Shown in pieces: positions 33,693 through 42,724 of a stretch of DNA of 49,469 nucleotides. The stretch is taken from NCBI GenBank assembly GCA_040002995.1, contig JBDUDK010000071.1, positions 1-49,469 on the forward strand. Reading direction: 5' to 3'. The notes under the pieces were generated by a model. It had not been told where the DNA came from. It saw only the letters and a list, made by a program, of their open reading frames with translations, and ran no database searches. This DNA is from JBDUDK01 sp040002995. Lineage in GTDB: Bacteria > Actinomycetota > Acidimicrobiia > Acidimicrobiales > Ilumatobacteraceae. The position numbers were made by a program, and so were the translations under genes. Numbering within the stretch: position 1 is the stretch's first letter; every line of letters starts with the position of its first letter.

Positions 33693-34817
33693 GTGAGTCG
33701 CCACTACCTCGACCATGCGTCGACCTCGCCGCTGCGCCCCACGGCCGCCGAGGCGATGCGGGCATGGCTGGGCTCCACGCTCTCCGCCGACCCCAGCCGG
33801 ATCCACACGGAGGGCCACGCCAGTCGGGTGGCGGTGGAGGACGCCCGCGAGCAGGTGGCCGCCCTCCTGGGAGCCCGCGGTCGAGAGGTCGTCTTCACAA
33901 GCGGGGCCACCGAGGCCATTGCGGCGAGCACGTGGGGGGCCGTCGAGCGTGGCCCGGCCGTGGTCTGCTCCGCCGTCGAACATTCCGCGGTGCGCCTGTC
34001 CGCGGCCTCGTTCGGGCGGGCCGTCACCATCGGCTGCGATCGCCTCGGACGCATCGGTGTCGATGGCGTCCTCGACGCCATCACGAGTGACACCGGGCTG
34101 GTGAACGTGCAGTGGGGCAACCACGAGGTCGGTACCACCCAGCCCGTGCAGGCGGTGGTCGACGGTTGTCGCGAACGGGGCGTACTCGTCCATGTCGACG
34201 CCGCTCAGGCCGCCGGGCACGTGCCGATCGATTTCGTCGCCGTCGGCGCCGACCTGATGTCGGTCAGCGCGCACAAGATGGGCGGCCCCGCGGGCGTCGG
34301 CGCGCTGCTCGTTCGGCGCGGCCTGCGGCTCCGTCCGCTTCTGGTCGGCGGCGATCAGGAGCGGGCGCGCCGGGCCGGCCTCGAAAATGTCGCGGCGGTA
34401 CTCGGATGGGGCGCAGCGGCGGGAATAATCCTCGCCAACCTTGACCAAGAGGAAGCCGCCAGCCGCCGCCTCACCGACCGCGTAATTCAGGAGGCCAAGG
34501 CACTCGAGGGAGTCGAGGTGCTCGGCGATCCCGTCGAGCGCGTTCCCCACATCGTGTGCCTCGCGGTGGATGGCGTCGAGCCCCAGGCCGTGCTCCTCGG
34601 CCTCGACCAACGAGGTATCGCCGCCCACTCCGGCAGCGCGTGCGCATCTGAGGGCCTCGAGCCGTCGCCGGTGCTCGAAGCGATGGGGGTGGACGCGCAA
34701 CGGTCGCTGCGCATCTCGGTCGGCTGGGACACCACCGACGCTGACATCGACGCCCTCCTGGCGGCCTTACCGGAGGTGCTGTCCGGGCTCCGCGCGCTCG
34801 GTCAATCGCCCCAGTAG
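33693..34817 (+). CDS. Cysteine desulfurase (NifS/IscS family)
   Basis: The 374-residue PLP enzyme takes sulfur from cysteine for Fe-S clusters or thiolation. Marks include YLDHASTSPLRP, FTSGATEAI, AVEHSAVR, VDAAQAAGHVPID, SAHKMGGPAGVG (Schiff-base K194), GGDQERARRAGLENV and the active-site loop HSGSACASEG (C317). There is no adjacent iscU or mnmA. GTG 33693 has AAGACT 6 nt upstream. Its last 16 bp overlap the convergent molybdopterin gene. Confidence 0.93.
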   Translation: MSRHYLDHASTSPLRPTAAEAMRAWLGSTLSADPSRIHTEGHASRVAVEDAREQVAALLGARGREVVFTSGATEAIAASTWGAVERGPAVVCSAVEHSAVRLSAASFGRAVTIGCDRLGRIGVDGVLDAITSDTGLVNVQWGNHEVGTTQPVQAVVDGCRERGVLVHVDAAQAAGHVPIDFVAVGADLMSVSAHKMGGPAGVGALLVRRGLRLRPLLVGGDQERARRAGLENVAAVLGWGAAAGIILANLDQEEAASRRLTDRVIQEAKALEGVEVLGDPVERVPHIVCLAVDGVEPQAVLLGLDQRGIAAHSGSACASEGLEPSPVLEAMGVDAQRSLRISVGWDTTDADIDALLAALPEVLSGLRALGQSPQ

Positions 34818-35413
34818 CGCTGCTCGTGCCACGGGTCGCCGTAGTTGTGGTAGCCGTTCTGTTCCCAAAAGCCCGGTATGTCGTCGGCCCGTAGCTCGAG
34901 GCCGCGCAGCCACTTCGGCGACTTCCAGAAGTACAGGTGAGGAACCAGCAGGCGGACGGGCCCGCCGTGGATCGCCTCGATCTCGTCACCGTCGAATGCG
35001 TACACCACCATCGACTCCTCGCGAACGACGTCGGCCAACGGCAGGTTCGCGGTGTACCCGTATTCGGCGTGCGCGAGCACATGGGTGGCCGCCGCGTGCA
35101 CGCCCGCGAGCGCGAAAAGCTCTTTGACCTTCACGCCGGTCCACACGGTGTCGAACTTCGACCACTTCGTGACGCAATGGATGTCGGTGGTGATCGTCGT
35201 GGCCGGCAACGCCTTCAGCTCGTCGAGGCTGATGGACACCTCGCGCTCGACGAGACCGTTGATGACGAGATTCCACGTTCCGGGCTCGTAGTGAGGGACG
35301 TCGCCGACGTGGAGCACCGGAAAGCGGTCAGTGAGGTACTGCCCGGGAGGAAGGCGAGCGGGGTCGATGCCCTTCTCGAGGAGTTGCTGGCGGTTGCGCT
35401 CGAAGAAGCCCAT
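34802..35413 (-). CDS. Sulfite oxidase-like molybdopterin-dependent oxidoreductase
   Basis: The 203-residue protein carries the oxidoreductase molybdopterin-binding domain. The Mo-ligand cysteine is in TDIHCVTKWSKFD (C80), followed by VWTGVKVKELFALAGV, AEYGYTANLPLADV and IHGGPVRLLVPHLYFWKSPKW. No Tat signal or C-terminal dimerisation domain is present, which fits the small cytosolic actinobacterial type. ATG 35413 has CAGACT 7 nt upstream. Confidence 0.92.
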   Translation of the reverse strand: MGFFERNRQQLLEKGIDPARLPPGQYLTDRFPVLHVGDVPHYEPGTWNLVINGLVEREVSISLDELKALPATTITTDIHCVTKWSKFDTVWTGVKVKELFALAGVHAAATHVLAHAEYGYTANLPLADVVREESMVVYAFDGDEIEAIHGGPVRLLVPHLYFWKSPKWLRGLELRADDIPGFWEQNGYHNYGDPWHEQRYWGD

Positions 35414-35442
35414 GTCCAACAGTCTGCCGACACGCGCGGGCG

Positions 35443-35811
35443 TTACACGATCGGGGCGCGCCGGCCCCGCCGCGGCGAGCCAGCCACGATCTCGTCGGGA
35501 AGTTCGACCCGCAGCCGCAGCAACGCCGCCCCGAGCGTCTTGCCCAGGTTGTCGCTGCGCAAGGAGCGAGGTCCGCCGCCGCCCAGCGCGCCATGAAGGA
35601 CGAACTTGATCGCGTAGACGTTGGGCGCCTCATACCGCTCGATGGGGCCGCGGACGAGGTCGCCGAAATGGGTCCGAACCGCGCCGATCGTGACGGCGTC
35701 GAGAAGCGCCAGGTAGGTCACCTCGTCGTCGGCGAACAGCGTGAGATCGGAAATGTCACCCTTGTCGCCCGAACGGACACCGCACACTTCGCGGAGCGGA
35801 ATGATCGCCAC
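35443..35811 (-). CDS. AtuA-like ferredoxin-fold domain protein
   Basis: The 122-residue protein matches the C-terminal domain of acyclic terpene utilisation protein AtuA: IPLREVCGVRSGDKGDISDLTL, GPIERYEAPNVYAIKFVLHGALGGG and RSLRSDNLGKTLGAALLRL. In fused AtuA proteins this domain follows the DUF1446 domain, which here is a separate gene at 36824. GTG 35811 is chosen because TACCAT lies 7 nt upstream. Confidence 0.82.
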   Translation of the reverse strand: MAIIPLREVCGVRSGDKGDISDLTLFADDEVTYLALLDAVTIGAVRTHFGDLVRGPIERYEAPNVYAIKFVLHGALGGGGPRSLRSDNLGKTLGAALLRLRVELPDEIVAGSPRRGRRAPIV

Positions 35812-35818
35812 TCGGCCG

Positions 35819-35824
35819 ATGGTA
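35819..35824 (-). promoter_or_regulatory. -10 element for leaderless start of the AtuA-like domain gene
   Basis: Minus-strand TACCAT with a 7 nt spacer to GTG 35811. Confidence 0.4.
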
Positions 35825-35841
35825 GTCAGCGCCCGCTCACC

Positions 35842-35847
35842 TAGGGT
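35842..35847 (+). promoter_or_regulatory. -10 element for leaderless start of the SixA-like gene
   Basis: TAGGGT with a 7 nt spacer to ATG 35855. Confidence 0.45.
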
Positions 35848-35854
35848 CTGGCCG

Positions 35855-36328
35855 ATGCCCACCTATCTCGTTCGGCACGCGAAGGCGGGCAGCCGTCGTG
35901 ATTGGGAGGGACCCGACGAGCACCGGCCCCTCACCGCCGCGGGCCGCCTGCAGGCCGAAGCGATCGCCGAGCACCTAGGCAGTCGCCGGATCAGCCGCTT
36001 GCTGTCGAGTCCCTATCTCCGGTGCCTGCAGACGCTCGAGCCGCTCGCCAAGGAGTTGGGTCTGGAGATCGAACACGACGACGACCTCGCCGAAGGGTCG
36101 GGTTTCGAGCCGGTGCTCACGTTGCTCGATGAGCTACCCGATCACAGCGCGCTCTGCAGCCACGGCGACGTGATTCCAGAGACGCTCCGCGCCCTCGAGC
36201 GTCGGGGCCTCGAGTTCGTCGGCCTGCGCGACACCCGCAAAGGCTCGATCGTTGTAATCGAGCGCGACAACTCTGGACGATGGGCACGAGCGACCTCGAT
36301 CGGGCCGCCCGAGCTGAAACGCCGCTGA
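35855..36328 (+). CDS. SixA-like histidine phosphatase
   Basis: The 157-residue protein opens MPTYLVRHAKAG (catalytic H8), then DEHRPLTAAGRLQAEAIAEHL, LLSSPYLRCLQTLEPLA and the second histidine in CSHGDVIPETLRAL. This compact form resembles SixA, which dephosphorylates phospho-His proteins; the true substrate is unknown. It ends directly against the convergent RDD gene with no gap. Confidence 0.88.
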   Translation: MPTYLVRHAKAGSRRDWEGPDEHRPLTAAGRLQAEAIAEHLGSRRISRLLSSPYLRCLQTLEPLAKELGLEIEHDDDLAEGSGFEPVLTLLDELPDHSALCSHGDVIPETLRALERRGLEFVGLRDTRKGSIVVIERDNSGRWARATSIGPPELKRR

Positions 36329-36814
36329 CTACACCTTGAAGATGTTATTCGGATCGTCGACCACCACGGTGTTCGCGATCTTGTCCCAGAGACCCTGACG
36401 GCGAGTGTCGGACAGCACGAACACCGCCGAGATCAACGTGTAGAACGGCACGAACCCGAGCAGCACTTTTCCCACCAACTCTCGTAGTGCCATCTGCCCG
36501 CGCCCCGCGGGACGGCCGGTGTCGAGATGCATGACGCGCATACCGAGGATGCTCTTGGCAGGAGACTGGCCACGCTCCCAGATGATGATCGACCAGATGA
36601 GCCACCCGATGACGAGCGTCACCAAGACGAGCAGCCCCTCGAGGAGCCAGCCGCCGAACCGCTTGCCTTTCGACGTCAGGGGCAACCCGGCGAAGCTCTC
36701 CGCGGGCACCGGCGCGTACCCGTACGCGACCGGCGGCGGCGCGATCGAGCCGGGAGGAGGCGGCGGTGGAGGGGGAGGCGGAGGGGTCGCGGACGGCTGC
36801 AGCGGGTCGGACAT
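36329..36814 (-). CDS. RDD family membrane protein
   Basis: The 161-residue protein has a Pro-rich cytosolic N-terminus with an 11-Pro run, then the RDD pattern: LTSKGKRFGGWLLEGLLVLVTL, a second helix, SPAKSILGMRVMHLDTGRP and FYTLISAVFVLSDTRRQGLWDKIANTVVV. There are about three membrane segments. The role is unknown. Although downstream of atuA on the same strand, it has its own -10. Confidence 0.82.
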   Translation of the reverse strand: MSDPLQPSATPPPPPPPPPPPGSIAPPPVAYGYAPVPAESFAGLPLTSKGKRFGGWLLEGLLVLVTLVIGWLIWSIIIWERGQSPAKSILGMRVMHLDTGRPAGRGQMALRELVGKVLLGFVPFYTLISAVFVLSDTRRQGLWDKIANTVVVDDPNNIFKV

Positions 36815-36820
36815 AAGCGC

Positions 36821-36826
36821 AACCTA
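36821..36826 (-). promoter_or_regulatory. -10 element for leaderless start of the RDD gene
   Basis: Minus-strand TAGGTT with a 6 nt spacer to ATG 36814; its TAG is also the stop codon of atuA. Confidence 0.4.
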
Positions 36827-38140
36827 GACGGTGGTGATCTCGACCCGCACCTGCGCGTCCACGAGTTCACGTTCGACGGCGAACGCGTCGACGGCTAACA
36901 GTTGCGTGGGTTTGCCGCCCCGTGCCCGACCGAAGCCAGAGATCATCGGCGGGCCCGACAGACCGAGCACGCCGGCGCCCGCCGCCACACGCGCGGCGGT
37001 GGCCTCGTCGGCGCACCGCCAGGCCAGCCGCCCGATCACTTCGGGCGGCTCGTGGCCCTGGTCACGGGGAACGGTCGGGCCGCCGAACGCGTTCACACCG
37101 AAGTACTCCTCGCACCATTCCTGCACGGCGACCTCGCGCTGTTCGGCGCGCCGGCGCACCCAGCGGACGGCGGCTCTCGCCTTGGCTTCGGCGTCGGGCC
37201 ACGGATAGGAGAACGTCGCCTCACCGGCCCAACCCGCCGGCGTACACACCAGGCCCTTGTACGTGGGCGGAGGCGGCCGGCCGCGCGTGCCGCTCACCCG
37301 CACGCGGTCGCCGCCTAGGTCGGTGAGTGTGAGCGACGTGAAGTCGGCGGTGACGTCGGGATTCAGATACGCCGCAGGGTCGTGCACCTCATAGAGCAAT
37401 TGCTCCCGCATGGTGTCGAACGTGACCATCCCACCGGCGGCCGGTGATTTGGTGATGACAGCGGTGCCGTCGGCCTCGATTTCGCCAATCGGAAAACCGA
37501 TGCGAAGCGGATCGGGATTCGTCCACCACGCACCCGAATAGTTCCCTCCAACGACCTGGCCGCTGCACTCGAGGAGATGGCCGACGACGACACCGCTGGC
37601 CAGCCGATCCCAGTCGTCCCATGCCCAGCCGTGCTCGTGCACGAGCGGCGCGAGGAAAAGCGATGCGTCGGCCACGCGTCCGGTCACGACGACATCGGCG
37701 CCGCGGTCGAGCGCGTCGACTATGGGCCGGGCACCGAGGTAGGCGTTGGCGAAGAGGGCATTCTCGGCGAGGCCGAGCTCGTTACTCCGAGCCCGTACAT
37801 CGTCACCGACCACGGTGGCCACGGTCAGCCCGTTCGCGCCCGCCGCCTTCAGTGCGGCGACGACGGCCCGGCCGGCGGCGACCGGGTTGATGCCGCCCGC
37901 GTTGGTGATGAAGCGGGTACGGCCGTCGACGATGAACGGCAGCGCGGCCCGTACATACGCCGGCAGATCACGCGTGAACCCCAGTGATTCGTCGCGTTGA
38001 CGGTCCTTCTGCAAAATCGCGAGCGTGAGCTCGGCAAGGGCCTCGCAGACGAGGTAGTCGACGCCCTCGTCGAGTACGTCGGCGACCGGATCGAGGCCGT
38101 CGCCGTAGAAGCCCTGGCCGCCTCCGAGCCGGATCGTCAC
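36824..38140 (-). CDS. AtuA family protein (DUF1446 domain only)
   Basis: The 438-residue protein matches the N-terminal domain of AtuA: GGGQGFYGDGLDPVADVLDE, DYLVCEALAELTLAILQKDR, ITNAGGINPVAAGRAVVAAL, DVVVTGRVADASLFLAPLVH and GGNYSGAWWTNPDPLRIGFP. The family is linked to terpene or branched acyl-CoA catabolism. The C-terminal ferredoxin-fold domain is absent and encoded separately at 35443. GTG 38140 overlaps the upstream TPR gene as GTGA. Confidence 0.87.
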   Translation of the reverse strand: MTIRLGGGQGFYGDGLDPVADVLDEGVDYLVCEALAELTLAILQKDRQRDESLGFTRDLPAYVRAALPFIVDGRTRFITNAGGINPVAAGRAVVAALKAAGANGLTVATVVGDDVRARSNELGLAENALFANAYLGARPIVDALDRGADVVVTGRVADASLFLAPLVHEHGWAWDDWDRLASGVVVGHLLECSGQVVGGNYSGAWWTNPDPLRIGFPIGEIEADGTAVITKSPAAGGMVTFDTMREQLLYEVHDPAAYLNPDVTADFTSLTLTDLGGDRVRVSGTRGRPPPPTYKGLVCTPAGWAGEATFSYPWPDAEAKARAAVRWVRRRAEQREVAVQEWCEEYFGVNAFGGPTVPRDQGHEPPEVIGRLAWRCADEATAARVAAGAGVLGLSGPPMISGFGRARGGKPTQLLAVDAFAVERELVDAQVRVEITTV

Positions 38141-39219
38141 GGTGTCAGTGTTGTCGATGTCGTCGGGGCCGTCGACGGCTCGGTGAGTTTGGCCTCTGCT
38201 TGTGCGCGTAGGACGTTGGCCTGGTCGACACCATCGGGACCGGGCTTCAGCGACAGGTACAGGTCGAGCTCGGCGATCGCGCCGCGTGGGTCAGCCTTGG
38301 CATTCAGCAGCAGGCTCGCCTTCAGGTAGTGCGCGTCGGGATAGTCACCTCGACTCTTGATCGACCGGTCGATGCGGGCCAGCCCGTCGTCGACGTTTCC
38401 CGCCTGGGCCAGCAGGAAGCCGAAGTAGGCGTTGGCCTCGGGGTTTTCGGGATCGAAATCCAGCACGGTGTCGTAGGTCTTGGCCGCCTTCACCGGGTCG
38501 CTCGTGAGCGTGCTGCGCGCCGCATCGAGAAGAGCACCGACCGCCTTGTCGGCCAGCTGCGCCGCCCCTTGGCCGATGTCGCTGTTGGGCTTGGCCTTCA
38601 AGACGATGTCGAATTCCTTGAGCGCCGCCGCCGGGTCGGACCGAACGTTCACGAGCACGAACCCCTTGAAGAAATGGGCGTCGGCGTAATCGGGCTGCGT
38701 CGCGATTGCCTTGTCGATGAGCTCGCCCCCGGCTTTGTCGTCGCCGTCTTGGACGAGCAGCCAACCCTTGTAGGTGAGCGCCTCGACGTTGGCGGGGTCG
38801 ACGAGCAGTACCTCGTCGTAGCGCTTGATGGCGCCGGTGTGGTCGGTGCCGAGAAGAGATCGCGCCTCGGCCAACTTGCGGCTCACCGACTCGGTGATGC
38901 CTCCGGTGATCGTGTCGGTGCCCGTGCGTTGACCTGCGCTTCGCGCCACGAGCACGCCCGCCGCGATTGCGGCGACGACGACGACTGCGGCGAAGAGGGC
39001 TACCCGCCCCCGCCCCCGCGTTGCGGTTGCCGCTACAACGTCGTCTTCGTCGTCGATCGCGCGGAGGACCGCGGCGGCTCGGGCCGTGTATCCGTCTCGG
39101 AGTGTCGCGTGGTCGCCTTCATCGATGTCACCCGCTTCGTGCTCGCGTTCAAGGTCGGCCAACGAGCGCAGGAGGAACGTGCGCTCCTGCTCGAGCTCGG
39201 TCCGCTCGTCAGGGTTCAT
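38137..39219 (-). CDS. CcmI-like TPR membrane protein
   Basis: The 360-residue protein starts with a CcmI-like segment (ERTFLLRSLADLEREHEAGDID), a membrane helix near 80-100 (VALFAAVVVVAAIAAGVLVA), then several TPR units (AIKRYDEVLLVDPANVEAL, AGGELIDKAIATQPDYADAHF and others). CcmI chaperones apocytochrome c. Its place directly after ccmH, with an 11-nt overlap, supports this role. The N-terminus is cytosolic and the TPR region external. A Thr/Ser-rich tail ends the protein. Confidence 0.85.
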   Translation of the reverse strand: MNPDERTELEQERTFLLRSLADLEREHEAGDIDEGDHATLRDGYTARAAAVLRAIDDEDDVVAATATRGRGRVALFAAVVVVAAIAAGVLVARSAGQRTGTDTITGGITESVSRKLAEARSLLGTDHTGAIKRYDEVLLVDPANVEALTYKGWLLVQDGDDKAGGELIDKAIATQPDYADAHFFKGFVLVNVRSDPAAALKEFDIVLKAKPNSDIGQGAAQLADKAVGALLDAARSTLTSDPVKAAKTYDTVLDFDPENPEANAYFGFLLAQAGNVDDGLARIDRSIKSRGDYPDAHYLKASLLLNAKADPRGAIAELDLYLSLKPGPDGVDQANVLRAQAEAKLTEPSTAPTTSTTLTP

Positions 39220-39700
39220 CGTCGAAGTGCTCGAGGGCGGCGGCAACAAGCGCCCGATCATCGTCGGTGGGGCCTCCGGCATCAGCCGCCTGTCGAGACC
39301 ACCTTACGAACGCCAGAGTGAGCGCGCCCGCCGCCACGATGGTGGCCACCACCGGCACGATCCACACGAGCGCGCCAAGTCCGGACGACGGAGGAAGGAG
39401 CGATGTACCCGGAAACCTCGACTCGATCTCCGCTCGGATCTGGTCGTCGGTGCGTCCCGCCGCCACTTCGGTCGCGACAAACTCCCGCAGGCTCTTCGAC
39501 ACCACCGCGCCGGACTCGAATATCGACTGACTCCTGCATTCCGGACAACGAACGGTCTTCTCGATGGCGATGATCCGATCGGCGTTGGTACGGGGTGCAC
39601 CGTCGGACCGGGTACCAAGCACGAGCACGGTGAGGGCGATCACCGCCATCGCGGCCCACGGCAGCCAGCGCCGAATCGGGGAGGACCGCACGACGCTCAT
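39209..39700 (-). CDS. ccmH: Cytochrome c maturation thiol protein CcmH
   Basis: The 163-residue protein has an N-terminal signal anchor, the redox motif RCPECRSQSIFES (C52, C55; family LRCPxCxxQSI) and a C-terminal membrane helix (GALVWIVPVVATIVAAGALTLAFVRW). It reduces the apocytochrome CxxCH thiols with CcmG. The ATG overlaps the ccmG stop as ATGA. Confidence 0.93.
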   Translation of the reverse strand: MSVVRSSPIRRWLPWAAMAVIALTVLVLGTRSDGAPRTNADRIIAIEKTVRCPECRSQSIFESGAVVSKSLREFVATEVAAGRTDDQIRAEIESRFPGTSLLPPSSGLGALVWIVPVVATIVAAGALTLAFVRWSRQAADAGGPTDDDRALVAAALEHFDDEP

Positions 39701-40296
39701 CGATTCGGGTCAACCCCGTTGCGCAGGTCGGTGATGACCTGATCGAGACCGTCGGACGTGACTGCTGAGGAAAATTTCGCGCGGATGAAACCCGAGGGGT
39801 CGACGATGTAGGTCTCTGGCATGGCGGCTACGCCGTAGTCGACGCCGATCTGCCCATGGGGATCGAGCACGAGCGGCCAGTCACCCCCATCGGTCGACTG
39901 AAACGCGCTCAGTTGGTCGGGCGGGGTGTTCCACACCACCCCCACCAACTCCACGCCGTCACCCGCGACGCGATGACGCTGACTGAACGACGCCAGCGCG
40001 GGCTGTTCCTGCCGGCACGGCACGCACCACGGTGCGAAGAAGTTCACCACCACCCACGAGCCCTTGTGATCGGCGAGCGCGAACTCCGAACCGTCATAGG
40101 TCGTGCCGGCAACCGCAGGCGCCGCCTTGCCCACGAGGGGACTCTTCGCGAATCGATCGACGGCCGGCTTGCCCTTCGCCAGCACCACGACGAGAGCCGC
40201 CAGTACCACCGCGAGCGCCACCGCAACGAACGGCGCCACCGCGCGTCGGCGATGGCGTACCGCCGCGACCGGCGCAACGGTGTCAACGTCAACCAT
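39697..40296 (-). CDS. ccmG: Thioredoxin-like protein CcmG/DsbE
   Basis: The 199-residue protein has an N-terminal membrane anchor (about 20-40) and an external redoxin domain with NFFAPWCVPC (C91, C94) and the cis-Pro segment GVAAMPETYIVDPSG. It supplies reductant to CcmH or apocytochrome. ATG 40296 overlaps the end of ccmF by 8 nt. Confidence 0.93.
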   Translation of the reverse strand: MVDVDTVAPVAAVRHRRRAVAPFVAVALAVVLAALVVVLAKGKPAVDRFAKSPLVGKAAPAVAGTTYDGSEFALADHKGSWVVVNFFAPWCVPCRQEQPALASFSQRHRVAGDGVELVGVVWNTPPDQLSAFQSTDGGDWPLVLDPHGQIGVDYGVAAMPETYIVDPSGFIRAKFSSAVTSDGLDQVITDLRNGVDPNR

Positions 40297-42250
40297 CGAC
40301 GGCGACCAGTTCTCGGTCGACCGGCAACGGTGCCGACACCGGATCGGTGGGTCGGCGGCGGCGGCCCGGGAACGCGGCGAGCGCGGTGCCACCGGCCATG
40401 ATCCCCCCGCCCACCCACAACCACATGGCGAGCGGTTCGCTCACGACTTTCAGGCCCACCGCGCCGCCGCTCGTGGCCGGTGGCTGATCGAGACTGAGGT
40501 AGACGTCGCCCTTTAGTCCAACACGCACCGACGGCGTCGCCACCACGTCGCCGCGGTCATAGCTCTGCAGAGCGGGCGCATAGACGCCATCGCCGTCGAC
40601 CCGCACGCGGGCCTTCTGCGTTATGCGGTTGCTTTCTTGCACCGTCTCCATCCCGAGATAGGTGATCGTGTGCCCGTGCACGATGGCCGACTCGTTGGGC
40701 TTCAACTTCACCTCGGCCACCTTCGCGTACGACTGCGACGCCGCGACCGCGACCGCCACGATCACGACACCGAGATGCACGATCATCCCGCCGTTGGCCC
40801 GCCCCACAAAACCCCGCCAGCCCTGACGGCGACTGGCCAGCACCACCTGACGAAGGGCGGCACCGCCCGCGAAGCCGCCGAGCCCGAACGCGACGAGCGG
40901 CGTAAAGCCCCGGGCGCCGACCGCCGCGGCGAAGACAAGCGCGCCGACACCCATCCACGCGGGCCACAAAAGACGCGCCCGCAACAGCTCCCCCGACGCT
41001 TTTCGCCACGGCAACACCGGCGCGATCGCCATCATCGTCAAAAGAGCGAGGCCGATCGGCGTGGTCATGCGGTCGAAGAACGGGCGGCCCACGCTCAAGC
41101 GATCGCCTCTCACGGCCTCCACGACGAGCGGGAATACCGTCCCCAGTAACACGACGAACGCGAACGCCGCGAACAGCAGGTTATTGACGAGGAACGCGGC
41201 CTCTCGCGAGACCGGTGAATCGATCGTGCCCGGCGAGCGCAGACGGTCGCCGCGCCATCCGATGAGAGCGATCGTGACTGCGACCACCAAGCCGAAGAAC
41301 GAAAGCAACCACGGTCCGATGTCGCTCTCACTGAACGAGTGAACGGAGTCGAGTACCCCGGATCGGGTAAGGAACGTCTCGAGGATCGTGAGCGAGAACG
41401 TGGCGCACAGCAGCGACAGATTCCAGACCCGCAACATTCCGCGACGCTCCTGCACCATCACGGAGTGGATGTAGGCCGTGCCGGTGAGCCACGGCAGAAA
41501 CACCGCGTTCTCGACAGGGTCCCAGCTCCAGTAACCGCCCCACCCCGTCACCTCGTAGCTCCACCATGCGCCGAGCACGATGCCGATCGTGAGAAAACCC
41601 CATGCGAACAGCGTCCAACGACGGGTCTCGACCAGCCATCCCTCGCCGAGTCTCCCCGTGATCAACGCGGCGGTCGCGAACGCGAACGGCACGCTGAAGC
41701 CCACGAGGCCGAGATAGAGGATCGGCGGGTGAAACAGCATGAGCACGTGGTTCTGCAACAACGGGTTGGGCCCAGGACCGTCGGCCGCCACCGTCGCCGC
41801 GATGCGGAAGGGATTGGCCGGGCCGAGCATGAGCGCGTTGAAGAACGCGCTGATCGTGAACATGACGATCAGGGCCCAACCCATAAGAGGATCGTCGAGG
41901 CGGCGGCGGAACTTGCGCACGACGAGCGCGACGTAGAGCGCCAGCACCAGCGTCCACAGCAGGATCGAACCCTCGAGACTCGACCACAGCGAGGCGAAGT
42001 TGAACAACGGTGGCGTCGCCCGCCCGCCGACCTTCTGCACATACGCGAGCCGGAAGTCACGCGTGATCAGCGCGCGCTCCATACCCGCGAAGGCGAGCAC
42101 CGTGCCCGCCAGCCCGATCACGCTGTAGCGGGCACCGGCGGCGATGAAGCGGGGTCGCTTCTGACGGAGCCCCGCCAACACACTGATGACGCCGAGCAGC
42201 GCGGCCCCGAGGCCGATGGTGACGCCGGCTATGCCGAGCGCAGCATTCAT
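40289..42250 (-). CDS. ccmF: Cytochrome c haem lyase subunit CcmF
   Basis: The 653-residue polytopic membrane protein has the WWD haem-handling domain (WGGYWSWDPVENAVFLPWL). Other CcmF marks include LWTLVLALYVALVVRKFRRR, HPPILYLGLVGFSVPFAFA and FLTRSGVLDSVHSFS. It joins haem from holo-CcmE to apocytochrome c on the outer face. The start is 6 nt after the ccmE stop. Confidence 0.96.
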   Translation of the reverse strand: MNAALGIAGVTIGLGAALLGVISVLAGLRQKRPRFIAAGARYSVIGLAGTVLAFAGMERALITRDFRLAYVQKVGGRATPPLFNFASLWSSLEGSILLWTLVLALYVALVVRKFRRRLDDPLMGWALIVMFTISAFFNALMLGPANPFRIAATVAADGPGPNPLLQNHVLMLFHPPILYLGLVGFSVPFAFATAALITGRLGEGWLVETRRWTLFAWGFLTIGIVLGAWWSYEVTGWGGYWSWDPVENAVFLPWLTGTAYIHSVMVQERRGMLRVWNLSLLCATFSLTILETFLTRSGVLDSVHSFSESDIGPWLLSFFGLVVAVTIALIGWRGDRLRSPGTIDSPVSREAAFLVNNLLFAAFAFVVLLGTVFPLVVEAVRGDRLSVGRPFFDRMTTPIGLALLTMMAIAPVLPWRKASGELLRARLLWPAWMGVGALVFAAAVGARGFTPLVAFGLGGFAGGAALRQVVLASRRQGWRGFVGRANGGMIVHLGVVIVAVAVAASQSYAKVAEVKLKPNESAIVHGHTITYLGMETVQESNRITQKARVRVDGDGVYAPALQSYDRGDVVATPSVRVGLKGDVYLSLDQPPATSGGAVGLKVVSEPLAMWLWVGGGIMAGGTALAAFPGRRRRPTDPVSAPLPVDRELVAVDG

Positions 42251-42256
42251 GACGGC

Positions 42257-42724
42257 CTACGGCGCGTCAGCGGGGACGCGGCCGGGATTTTTCTTGCGGT
42301 ACTCCTCGCCGTGTTTCACGAGAAGTTGATCACTCGCGAACGTGGTCGGGCCGCCACCATCGGGAGGGCCGGCGACGAGCTTGCCCTCGACGACCACCTG
42401 GATGCCCTCGCGAAACAACTGCGGTGGCGAGCCCGTGTGCTGGACGTGGATCGTCTTGCCGTTCAACACCACGTCGAAGTCGACGCCGTCGGCTGTGTTC
42501 TTGACCGTGCCTTCGACCACAGCGCCGCGAAGGCGGAAGCGCTTGTCGCCGCTGCACTCTGACTTCACGCCAACCTGATCGGCGTCGCAGAAGTACATCG
42601 TGGCGCTCGTGAGGAATTTGAACAGCAGGAACGCCACGGCGACGAGTACAACCGAGAGCATCACCGTGCTGGGGACGCGTCGACGCCGGCGTCGGGCCGG
42701 CGCGGGACGAGGAGTCAGGTCCAC
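42257..42724 (-). CDS. ccmE: Haem chaperone CcmE
   Basis: The 155-residue protein has a basic N-terminus, one membrane anchor (LSVVLVAVAFLLFKF) and the OB-fold with FRLRGAVVEGTV, DVVLNGKTIHVQHTG and ASDQLLVKHGEEY, where H138 is the covalent haem ligand in the HxxxY form. GTG 42724 overlaps ccmD by 10 nt. Confidence 0.94.
   Translation of the reverse strand: MDLTPRPAPARRRRRRVPSTVMLSVVLVAVAFLLFKFLTSATMYFCDADQVGVKSECSGDKRFRLRGAVVEGTVKNTADGVDFDVVLNGKTIHVQHTGSPPQLFREGIQVVVEGKLVAGPPDGGGPTTFASDQLLVKHGEEYRKKNPGRVPADAP

Noticed and set aside
41339..42562. 407-codon plus-strand frame antisense to ccmF and ccmE
   Set aside because: Glu/Arg/His-rich shadow of a membrane protein; no motif.
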